Both the position numbers and the translations under genes were made by a program. Below are positions 1 to 6,192 of a DNA stretch of 15,022 nt, piece by piece. The DNA is taken from positions 1 through 15,022 of the forward strand of contig PJAB01001363.1 of NCBI GenBank assembly GCA_002887195.1, read 5' to 3'. The notes under the pieces are model-generated. The model ran no database searches, was not told the origin of the DNA, and worked only from the letters and a program-made list of their open reading frames with translations. The DNA is from Chrysochromulina parva. Lineage: Eukaryota; Haptophyta; Prymnesiales; Chrysochromulinaceae. Each line of letters begins with the position of its first letter. Positions within the stretch are counted from its first letter, which is position 1.

Positions 1-89
1 AGACGCGCGGCACCCGCGACTGGTCCGACCCGGATCGACCGCTGGAGCTAGCGCCGCCGCGGCGATTCCACACCGAACTATGCATGCAT

Positions 90-109
90 GCGCGAGACCC
101 GTCTCGCGC
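90..109. repeat. GC-rich inverted repeat (hairpin)
   Basis: GCGCGAGAC at 90-98 is the exact reverse complement of GTCTCGCGC at 101-109, separated by CC. It is preceded by an alternating TGCATGCATGC tract. No function is assigned. Confidence 0.6.
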
Positions 110-359
110 CCGCCCCCCCCCGGGGGAGACTCACGCCCCCCTACCAGGGCCCCCCGCATCCGCGCTGAGACGAGCGCGACCTCCGCCGAGCGACGGCGGA
201 CGCGCCCCGCAACTCTTTTTCCGGCGGACTCAAAATCATGGCTGTCCAGATAATTCAAGTCAAGTCAAGGTGTGGCAGCCCCCCATCATGCCCCCGCCGC
301 CAAGAAATTTTGAGGTTTCTGCTTTGACGTGTACCGGTACGTGGTATAAGATCACGAGC

Positions 360-381
360 AGCTTGATCAGAGCTTGATCAG
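360..381. repeat. 11-bp tandem duplication with TGATCA palindromes
   Basis: AGCTTGATCAG occurs twice head to tail (360-370 and 371-381). Each copy contains the palindrome TGATCA. It lies downstream of the minus-strand gene that stops at 665 and may be part of its 3' region or just beyond it. Confidence 0.6.
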
Positions 382-664
382 CTCTCAATAGACAATACCC
401 GGGAAATACATGAAATAAGATGCGCCTTTTGATCTCGGCTTATGATTGAAGGCCGCGCCGTGCTGCGACCTGCGTGCGCGCGCGCAGCACCAAGCGCGGC
501 ACACCGCCGGATCCGGGCGCGTCCTACAAATGTCCGACATGTACCAGTCGAGTACTGTGAACGCGGCACGCGGGCACGGCACCCGTTTGCCGGTAGCTCT
601 CAGTCCTCTTCACTCTGTCTCGTTTCTGGGCTTGCGAGCTTCGCACCATATTCACAGCAATCAT

Positions 665-1906
665 TCACAGCCATCCAAAATGCATCCCCTCAGGATCCTT
701 GAGTTTGCCATCAGCGCCGACGTCATCAGGGTACGTGTACGAAGGCCACTTCCCTTCCCGCGGCCACCACAATCGGTACGTGCGGCCTGGAAGCTTCACA
801 GGGCGCAGCAGACTGCTGGGGTCGGGTAGGAGAATGGATCTAAGCAACTCCTTCGGAGTGGGCTGAAGGCGAGGGTCCGCCTGCACTGTCAATGCCATTT
901 CGCGCACTTTCCGCCGAAAGTGGGGACGATCGTACCTTGCAGCTAAGTAGGGCTCTTCGCAATGCGGACCTTCATTTTGCATCTGGTGTAAGCTGGCACA
1001 CGTAAAGAGCAGGAGCTCACTCATTGAGCAGCTCGCATCCCAACACTTACGCACGCACTCCATGCCGTAAAAGCCAATCTTGCCGCTTGGAAACAAATTC
1101 GGATGGAATCGGACGCCGCACAGCATCTTAACGATAAACAGTTTGTGGCTGAACCCATCGTTGTGATCTGCTGGATCTGGATCTGGTGGATCTGGGTAGC
1201 TATTGTCGACGAAGATGTGCAACGGGTACACCGCGTTGTCGTGCAACGTGCCACTCAGCCCAGGCACTGTGGCTAAGTACCAGTGACCACAACGACCATT
1301 AGATGGTGAGTCCTCAGATGGTGAGTCCTCATTCAGATGGAACCCTTCGGGAAGCTCGGCTACCTCGCGTGCCTCAGCCTTCAGAATGCAGCGTGCCACA
1401 GCAGCATCGCCATGACGGCTGCGCATGACAGCAAGCTCGGCTCGAAGCTGATTCACCCGATCACGGTAGAGTGCTGAGAGTGGGGGGATCTCCCCCGATG
1501 CGGACGATTCTTGAATGTCGCGCCGAAGATCAACGAAGCGCTGTGTCTGCAGCGCAAGAAATTCCGAATCGCGTGCGTAGGCACCAGCAGACATGATGGC
1601 TGCTGTACGCAGCCAGTCTTCATTTGCAGGCAGCCGATGCAACTGTGCGTTCCCTTCGCTGCAGCCCACCAATGCTGCAATGGCCGCCTGGCAGCCCTTG
1701 TTCAGGGCTTCATGACCACCGTGCAAGCAGAATAATTTGCATGTGCATCGCAGGCGACCGGCAGCTTCTGACCCACCATGAATGATGATGGCCGTAGAAA
1801 CCAATCCCAGAACATCATGGGGTAGATCAACCAAACGGCCTCGATACATGAGCTGCTGCCGAGTTCCGCAGAAGCTCATCGTAACTTGCGCGGAGGACGG
1901 CGGCAT
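665..1906 (-). CDS. F-box-like and E2 ubiquitin-conjugating-like (UEV-type) protein
   Basis: A 413-aa protein. The ATG at 1904-1906 is the first in frame; the longer frame opens only with GTG. Residues 25-65 resemble an F-box helix bundle (VDLPHDVLGLV, then an RLRCTCKLF-like segment), which in other proteins binds Skp1. Residues 209-340 follow the E2 (UBC) fold: W209 opening the first strand, a YPDPP segment matching the usual YPFKPP, H268-P269-N270, and W289 matching the conserved downstream Trp. The residue eight after the HPN Asn, normally the catalytic Cys, is Gly278. The nearest Cys are 284 and 288. An acidic insertion follows YPDPP. The E2 match is seen from motifs only; the F-box call is weaker. 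A non-catalytic UEV-like ubiquitin adaptor is the best inference, and an E2 with a displaced Cys is the alternative. A 15-bp duplication repeats the pentapeptide EDSPS. Confidence 0.7.
   Translation of the reverse strand: MPPSSAQVTMSFCGTRQQLMYRGRLVDLPHDVLGLVSTAIIIHGGSEAAGRLRCTCKLFCLHGGHEALNKGCQAAIAALVGCSEGNAQLHRLPANEDWLRTAAIMSAGAYARDSEFLALQTQRFVDLRRDIQESSASGEIPPLSALYRDRVNQLRAELAVMRSRHGDAAVARCILKAEAREVAELPEGFHLNEDSPSEDSPSNGRCGHWYLATVPGLSGTLHDNAVYPLHIFVDNSYPDPPDPDPADHNDGFSHKLFIVKMLCGVRFHPNLFPSGKIGFYGMECVRKCWDASCSMSELLLFTCASLHQMQNEGPHCEEPYLAARYDRPHFRRKVREMALTVQADPRLQPTPKELLRSILLPDPSSLLRPVKLPGRTYRLWWPREGKWPSYTYPDDVGADGKLKDPEGMHFGWL
1301..1330. repeat. 15-bp perfect tandem duplication inside the F-box/E2-like gene
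   Basis: AGATGGTGAGTCCTC occurs at 1301-1315 and again at 1316-1330. On the minus strand it encodes two copies of EDSPS just before the E2-like domain. Confidence 0.9.
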
Positions 1907-2312
1907 TGCAACAGCTACGCCTCCAGAGCAACTCTCGGCGGGATAGGAGTCCACCCCTCTTCATGGTCGGCACACACAGGCTCTTCGGACTTCGCGCGCT
2001 GTGGTGTGTGTGTGAACGTTAACACGACAGACGCGACAACCGGTGCTACGTGTGTGTGGAGAGCGAGCCGCCCGCGATTGTCACGACGCTCCTGCCGTAA
2101 GAGCCTTTGGGGGGATTGACGAAAAGCTCTGCGGCGGTCGTCCCGAACTGAGGGGCAAGGCGCACCGCGAGAGTCCAGGATATCGTGTACCGGTAACGTA
2201 ACGTTCTCGCGCGCGGCTGTGGACCGTATCGGATAGTCGACTAAAATGTGGTTTTGCCCTTCCTGGTAACGGAATCACGCTGAGGTGCAACGCTGAGGGT
2301 GGGACTCAGATC
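1907..2312. promoter_or_regulatory. Intergenic region upstream of the F-box/E2-like gene
   Basis: About 400 bp between two minus-strand genes. It should hold the 3' end of the WW/zinc-finger transcript and the promoter of the F-box/E2-like gene. Visible elements are a GT-rich tract (1998-2014) running into GTGTGAACGTTAA (2010-2022), and CGTGTACCGGTA (2186-2197), which also occurs at 328-339. I found no gene and no clear TATA box. Confidence 0.45.
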
Positions 2313-3557
2313 TCAGACCCTTCGTTTCGGCGTGTGTTTGCACAAAGGGATGTGCCTCTCTGCGGCGGCGGCGCCGAAGCGTCGCAAGCACTTCGGGCAC
2401 TGGACGCGTCCGTCGTGGGCATCGTCTGGCGGCGGTGGCGGGACGCCCATCGTGCCAGCGACGCGAGATGCCGCCATGGCCCTTCGAAGTTCATCGCTCT
2501 GCTGCGCCCATTTCTTTGGCTGCAGACTGTGGAAAGTAGCGGTCTCTTTTGCCGCCGCCGCGGCCGCGGCCGCGGCGACGTCGCGCGCCGTGCCTGTCGC
2601 CGCGTCAGCACGCATCTCGCCTGGCGCGACGATCACCACGCGACGTTGCACGCCCAGCGTCTTAGCACGCTGCTGTCGTTTGTGGATGTTCTGTAGCGAC
2701 GAGCGAATGGGAGGCACCGTCACGGGCGCTTCTGATGGCTCCGATGACGCATGTTCCTCCGCGAGCTCCTCTTCTTCGATGCCCGGCTCTTCCAGCGGCA
2801 TCTCCGTCGCCCAGATCGCATCTGTGGAAAGCGTCGCCTCGTTCTCCTCAAGCTCCTCAGCGTCCATCTCCTCATCCGATGCCCCGGGAAGCGTCCACGC
2901 CACCTCGCCAGACAGCGCGTTCCAATAGTAAACGCGGCCGCTCGCCTCGTCAAGCAAGCGATGCCATCCCTCCGAAGCACCGTCGGCCAGCGCATCGTTG
3001 CTAACCTCCTCGTTGCTAACCTCCTCGTATAGCGGGTACCCCTCGGAGCCATTTCCATGGCCACCTCCGGCATTGAGCACATCTTCCTCTGAGTTGCCGT
3101 AGTCTGCGTCATCGCCTGGGTCCTCGTACCCATCGGCATGCTGCAGCTGCTGCTGCTGCTGCTGCTGCTGCTGCATACGGAGGACCATCCCTCGAGAGGA
3201 GAGCATCCGCTGACGCGCTTCTGTCATCGGCTCCCCCTCGTCGGTTCCTCCTTGTCTTCTATCCCGCGACCCAGAAGCAAGCGCGAGCGCCTCCTCGCGA
3301 GCTCGTAACGAAGCTTCCCATTCCTCAACTGCGCGTATGCGGGCCTCAAGCTCCCTCTCCCTTGCAGCCACAGCGGTGAATTGGGCCTGGAGCAGATGCT
3401 TTTCGTTCGCCAGCTCGGAGCCGCGTGCGGCGAGCTTGGCGTCGAGACCAGCGCTTCGCTCGGCCAGCTCGGAGGTGTAGTGAGCCAACGCTCGTTCGCG
3501 GTGCGAGAGGAGCGTCTCGCGCAGCGTTAGGTTTTGATCGGACTGCATCGTATGCAT
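2313..3557 (-). CDS. Coiled-coil / WW domain / C2HC zinc-finger protein
   Basis: A 414-aa protein with a proper ATG at 3555-3557 (a second ATG is at codon 4). Residues 8-95 are a charged, heptad-like coiled coil. A nine-Gln run near residues 129-137 comes from nine CAG codons. The acidic middle holds a WW domain at about 196-225 (W198, Y210-Y211-W212, W221, P224; 22 residues between the two signature Trp), which in known families binds Pro-rich ligands. An Ala-rich stretch follows. The C-terminus carries C387-x2-C390-x11-H402-x3-C406, a C2HC zinc finger of the ZC2HC1 type. It is preceded by a KKWAQQSDELRRAMAASR segment like the linker seen before such fingers. Domain calls are firm, but no cellular role can be assigned. 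An adaptor or cytoskeletal/ciliary role would be speculation. The neighbour upstream starts its stop codon 78 bp away on the same strand. Confidence 0.85.
   Translation of the reverse strand: MHTMQSDQNLTLRETLLSHRERALAHYTSELAERSAGLDAKLAARGSELANEKHLLQAQFTAVAARERELEARIRAVEEWEASLRAREEALALASGSRDRRQGGTDEGEPMTEARQRMLSSRGMVLRMQQQQQQQQQLQHADGYEDPGDDADYGNSEEDVLNAGGGHGNGSEGYPLYEEVSNEEVSNDALADGASEGWHRLLDEASGRVYYWNALSGEVAWTLPGASDEEMDAEELEENEATLSTDAIWATEMPLEEPGIEEEELAEEHASSEPSEAPVTVPPIRSSLQNIHKRQQRAKTLGVQRRVVIVAPGEMRADAATGTARDVAAAAAAAAAKETATFHSLQPKKWAQQSDELRRAMAASRVAGTMGVPPPPPDDAHDGRVQCPKCLRRFGAAAAERHIPLCKHTPKRRV
2996..3025. repeat. 15-bp perfect tandem duplication inside the WW/zinc-finger gene
   Basis: CGTTGCTAACCTCCT occurs at 2996-3010 and 3011-3025. 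On the minus strand it gives the repeated EEVSN pentapeptide in the acidic region before the WW domain. Confidence 0.9.
3147..3173. repeat. (CTG)9 microsatellite encoding polyglutamine
   Basis: Nine CTG units on the plus strand read as nine CAG (Gln) codons in the minus-strand WW/zinc-finger gene. The purity of the codons points to repeat slippage rather than selection for mixed Gln codons. Confidence 0.95.
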
Positions 3558-3634
3558 GACCGTATGGCAGTGCCGGAGACGTCCATTTTTCGTGCGTGCC
3601 CCTTGGGCGGTGTGAACGTTAATTAACGCGAGTA
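3558..3634. promoter_or_regulatory. Short spacer carrying a TTAACGTTCACAC element
   Basis: Only 77 bp separate the stop codon of the upstream unrecognised gene from the ATG of the WW/zinc-finger gene. The spacer holds GTGTGAACGTTAA (3610-3622; TTAACGTTCACAC in the direction of the gene), 53 bp from the ATG. The same 13 bases lie 104 bp from the ATG of the next minus-strand gene. This is a candidate core-promoter element by position only. Confidence 0.35.
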
Positions 3635-4219
3635 CTAACCAACCAGTCCATCGGACGCAACATGATCCTCCAACTGCGCCTGGCTACGAGCCGCACTCCC
3701 GTCGGCTCTCGTAGTCGGAGGTGCATCGTCCACAGTGCTAACGACTGCGACAGTCTTCGATGGAAGAGCATCCGATAGATCCTCTAAGCACAGGACCTCC
3801 AAGCACAGGAGATCGTCTGCCTTCAAGCAGCGTGTCGCAGCTGCCTTTGGCATGTAGAGATCGGATCGCGTCGTCTCCGCCTGCGGCGGTTTGCTGTCGT
3901 GCCATGCGTGCGCATTTGGCACTAATTGCACCTGGCTAAAGGGTAAGCGACGAGCAATCGCAAACCGGTCGTCCACGAGCACCCTTGGCTTCTCTGCAGC
4001 ACCAGTAGCTGTATCAATGTCAAACAAGCACATGGGCTCCAGGGAAGCATCAGCACGAACCCTATCCGACGACATGCACCCGTTGCTGCTGGTTTGAGAA
4101 GGATCGTACGTTCCAGCGCTTTCTGGCACAACGGCCTTGGACATTGCGGCGATGGCCGCATCGTACGGCGAGGAAACCTTCTCGCGCACCCATGCCGCGT
4201 TCTTCTTTTGACGGACCAT
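3635..4219 (-). CDS. Unrecognised hypothetical protein
   Basis: A 194-aa frame starting at ATG 4217-4219; the longer frame begins with TTG and was trimmed. I recognise no family. The N-terminus is basic (MVRQKKN) with a short Ala/Ser helix-like stretch. The middle is Ser/Thr/Asp-rich and looks disordered, and a Leu/Cys/Glu-rich repeat (CLEVL-CLEDL) sits near residues 141-150. There is no signal peptide or membrane segment. It lies between two well-supported genes, diverges from the snRNP gene and fills an otherwise empty stretch, which favours a real gene. A missing upstream exon is possible. The reading frame itself is uncertain, since no homology supports it. Confidence 0.45.
   Translation of the reverse strand: MVRQKKNAAWVREKVSSPYDAAIAAMSKAVVPESAGTYDPSQTSSNGCMSSDRVRADASLEPMCLFDIDTATGAAEKPRVLVDDRFAIARRLPFSQVQLVPNAHAWHDSKPPQAETTRSDLYMPKAAATRCLKADDLLCLEVLCLEDLSDALPSKTVAVVSTVDDAPPTTRADGSAARSQAQLEDHVASDGLVG
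3782..3811. repeat. Imperfect 15-bp tandem duplication in the hypothetical gene
   Basis: CTCTAAGCACAGGAC (3782-3796) is followed by CTCCAAGCACAGGAG (3797-3811); 13 of 15 positions agree. It encodes the repeated CLEVL/CLEDL pentapeptides on the minus strand. Confidence 0.8.
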
Positions 4220-4461
4220 GCCCGACGGCGCTCTCTTGAACCGCAAAGCACCCAGGCCAAAGAAAGACCTTTCAAGTAGTTTTTCAAGTCGTGAAAGAGT
4301 ACCTGATTCGATGCGCGCCCAAATTCCAGAACATCAAAGCTAGTGGGGTGAAAAATCACAACGCCAATGGTTTTCACAGCCGCACCATTTCACAGCGCTC
4401 TCTGTGCTGCGCTTCTGCCCAGCGCCTCTTGCCTGAGCTCGGCCTGCGCGCGCGCGCGCCC
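4220..4461. promoter_or_regulatory. Divergent intergenic region (hypothetical gene / snRNP gene)
   Basis: These 242 bp lie between two divergent ATGs and should hold both promoters. TTTCAAGT occurs twice, 12 bp apart (4270-4277 and 4282-4289). A (GC)7 tract (4446-4459) sits directly before the snRNP ATG. An ATG at 4367 in another frame opens a frame that runs past the snRNP start. The snRNP transcript therefore probably starts downstream of 4367, unless there is leaky scanning or a 5' intron. Confidence 0.45.
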
Positions 4462-5235
4462 ATGCCTGCGGAAGGAACGAGCGATATCCCGCCCATCGAA
4501 ACCGTGTACGTCAACAACCTCAACGAGCGCATCAACAAGGAGGAACTCAAGAAGAGTCTGTATGCGATCTTCTCGCAGTTCGGGCCCATCCTTGACGTGG
4601 TTGCACGGAAGACGTACCGCATGCGTGGGCAGGCGTTCGTCGTCTTCCGCGACATCACTGCCGCGACGCAGGCAGTACGCCAGCTGCAGGGCTTCCCGTT
4701 CTACGATCAGCCGATGAAGCTCACGTACGCCAAGGCCAAGTCCGATGCGACGGCCAAGCTTGATGGCACCTTTGAGCTCAAGCAAAAGGCTGAGCGACAG
4801 GCGAAGCGCAAAGCGGAGCGCGAGGCGCGGGCCGCCGCCGAGCTAGCGGCCAAGACGGCCGGCAGCAAGCGCGGCGCCGACGAGGCGGCCGGCGACGAGC
4901 ATGGCAGCGGCAAGAGGGGGCGCACTGGCAGTGAGCCCGCATTGCCGGTGGCACCTTCGGCGATGCCGGTGGCGCCGTCGCTGTCGACGCAGCCGGCGGG
5001 TCCCAATCCGATCCTTTTCGTTGAGAACCTGCCCGCCGAGGTCAACGCAATGATGCTCTCGATGCTCTTCCAGCAGTTTCCCGGCTACAAGGAGGTGCGC
5101 CTCGTGCCAGGCAAGGCGGGCATTGCTTTTGTGGAGTTCGAGGACGAGAACCAGTCGGGCGCCGCGATGCGTGGCCTCCAGGGCTTCAAGATCACCCCGC
5201 AGAACCTCATGCAGGTCTCCTTCGCCAAGAGGTGA
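4462..5235 (+). CDS. SNRPA/SNRPB2: U1A/U2B''-family snRNP protein with two RRMs
   Basis: A 257-aa protein within the family's usual range (about 215-285 aa). The frame is open upstream to a GTG at 4291, but ATG 4462 is the only ATG before the first RRM. RRM1 covers about residues 13-95, with RNP2 at 15-20 (VYVNNL) and RNP1 at 55-62 (RGQAFVVF), plus the family stretch ELKKSLYAIFSQFGPI. A basic Ala/Lys/Arg linker follows (about 100-180), with a VAPS duplication. RRM2 covers 183-257, with RNP2 LFVENL (185-190) and an RNP1-like segment ending in FVEF (226). In animals and plants this family binds stem-loops of U1 and/or U2 snRNA in the nucleus, for pre-mRNA splicing. Sequence alone does not separate U1A from U2B''; many protists have one protein doing both jobs. 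The gene converges on the SAP30-like gene. Confidence 0.95.
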   Translation: MPAEGTSDIPPIETVYVNNLNERINKEELKKSLYAIFSQFGPILDVVARKTYRMRGQAFVVFRDITAATQAVRQLQGFPFYDQPMKLTYAKAKSDATAKLDGTFELKQKAERQAKRKAEREARAAAELAAKTAGSKRGADEAAGDEHGSGKRGRTGSEPALPVAPSAMPVAPSLSTQPAGPNPILFVENLPAEVNAMMLSMLFQQFPGYKEVRLVPGKAGIAFVEFEDENQSGAAMRGLQGFKITPQNLMQVSFAKR

Positions 5236-5287
5236 CGAGAGCGCCGATCTCGTGATTCGGCGTGGGATGCACACGGAAGCCAGTTTT

Positions 5288-5301
5288 CACAACATGTTGT
5301 G
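5288..5301. repeat. 14-bp perfect palindrome in the convergent 3' region
   Basis: CACAACATGTTGTG reads the same on both strands. It lies 53 bp after the snRNP stop codon, in the 277-bp gap between two convergent genes. It might form a small RNA hairpin; no function is known. Confidence 0.6.
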
Positions 5302-5512
5302 CTCACACTCTGCATGAATTACACGCATGGCTTTAGGTTTGTTTAGATGCAATTGCAGACACCACGTACGCCCTCGAAGCACTGTCGACATGTCGGCCCG
5401 TGCGGCCTGGGAGCCCTGGCGGCTGGACGTTAGATCTCTATGCGGCATGCGTCGCTAATGTGCCACACACAGTCACACTCTTCTCTCCACTTCACGATAC
5501 GGATGTGGTCGT

Positions 5513-6040
5513 TCATCGGCCATTGAGGTAGTCACGGCGATCGTACTGCAGCGAGCCAGCGCGCGCCGAGTACATGAAGAGCGAGATTGTGTCGGCCTCG
5601 TCGACCGTCTGCAAAGCAAAGTGCTTGGCGACTGCGAGGGCGAGCTCCGTCTTGGTTACGTTCTGGCGTGTCTTCAGCCGATAGTGCCGCTTGTAGCGCT
5701 TAAGTGTGGCCATGTCAAGCTTGGTGAAGTCGACCGTCAAGTTCCGCGCGTCCTTTTCCCCGCGCATCGGTGGGCGTGAGGGCTCACCACCAGCACCGCC
5801 GGGCATCGGCATGCCATCCTCCTCGTCATCGCGCTTCTGCTTCTTCGCGCCCTTGGGGCCCGCCGCACGCGCACGCTCCTCGTAGCCAAAGTCGGAGCGC
5901 GACAGGTTGGGCCGCGGCTGCCTTTTCCCGAGCGGCCTCTCCGACATGCTCTGTCGCGCGGAGCGGGAGCACAAGGCGGCACCTCTCGGGGTTGACGATT
6001 TGCGGCGCCCACGACGGCGGCTCGTGAGTTCTCCGAGCAT
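5513..6040 (-). CDS. SAP30: SAP30-like protein (Sin3-binding subunit of histone deacetylase complexes)
   Basis: A 175-aa protein if started at ATG 6038-6040; the open frame extends to a TTG further up. An alternative ATG at 5945-5947 gives 144 aa and removes an Arg/Ser-rich leader that may be untranslated. The C-terminal part, about residues 103-160, matches the SAP30 Sin3-binding domain: VDFTKLDMATLKRYKRHYRL, then a TKTELALAVAKHF helix and a short acidic VDEADTI segment. In other eukaryotes this domain contacts the PAH3 region of Sin3 and helps assemble the Sin3-HDAC corepressor in the nucleus. A basic KKQKR cluster in the middle could serve as a nuclear localisation signal. The N-terminal zinc finger of animal SAP30 is not evident, as in many SAP30-like proteins outside animals. 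It shares a short divergent promoter with the acyltransferase gene. Confidence 0.88.
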   Translation of the reverse strand: MLGELTSRRRGRRKSSTPRGAALCSRSARQSMSERPLGKRQPRPNLSRSDFGYEERARAAGPKGAKKQKRDDEEDGMPMPGGAGGEPSRPPMRGEKDARNLTVDFTKLDMATLKRYKRHYRLKTRQNVTKTELALAVAKHFALQTVDEADTISLFMYSARAGSLQYDRRDYLNGR

Positions 6041-6192
6041 TGGCGCGCACGGCCGAGTTTTCACAGCGTTGTCCAATTGTATATGTAAAGTAAAACGAAA
6101 AAGAAAGGTAAAAATCAGACTTTTTGTGCGACGGGCGCTTCGGATGTTCGGAAGGAATCACTCACACGCCCCCGCCGCCCGCCTCGCAGGGC
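6041..6192. promoter_or_regulatory. Short AT-rich divergent promoter (SAP30 / acyltransferase)
   Basis: Only 152 bp separate the two divergent ATGs. Against GC-rich surroundings, the stretch at about 6070-6125 is AT-rich. It contains CCAAT at 6073-6077, a TATATG tract at about 6079-6084 and A-rich runs. If the SAP30 start is really at 5947, the region widens to 245 bp. The promoter role is inferred from layout and base composition. Confidence 0.5.

Larger units (their letters stand above)
1..664. other. Non-coding left flank
   Basis: I see no convincing gene here. The open frames are short, rich in Arg/Pro/Ala and share no recognisable domain. The stretch holds a GC-rich hairpin (90-109), a C9G5 run (113-126), a GTACCGGTAC palindrome (331-340) and an 11-bp tandem duplication (360-381). 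The right part should contain the 3' untranslated region of the minus-strand gene ending at 665. No poly(A) signal could be assigned with confidence. Confidence 0.6.

Noticed and set aside
84..377. 97-aa plus-strand frame
   Set aside because: Pro/Arg-rich, no domain and no homology that I recognise; it crosses hairpins and a homopolymer run.
1907..1954. Extension of the F-box/E2-like protein to 1954
   Set aside because: The codon at 1952-1954 reads GTG on the minus strand; the first in-frame ATG is at 1904-1906.
4291..4461. N-terminal extension of the snRNP protein to GTG 4291
   Set aside because: Nuclear eukaryotic genes rarely start at GTG, and the extension has no family similarity, whereas ATG 4462 gives the usual family N-terminus.
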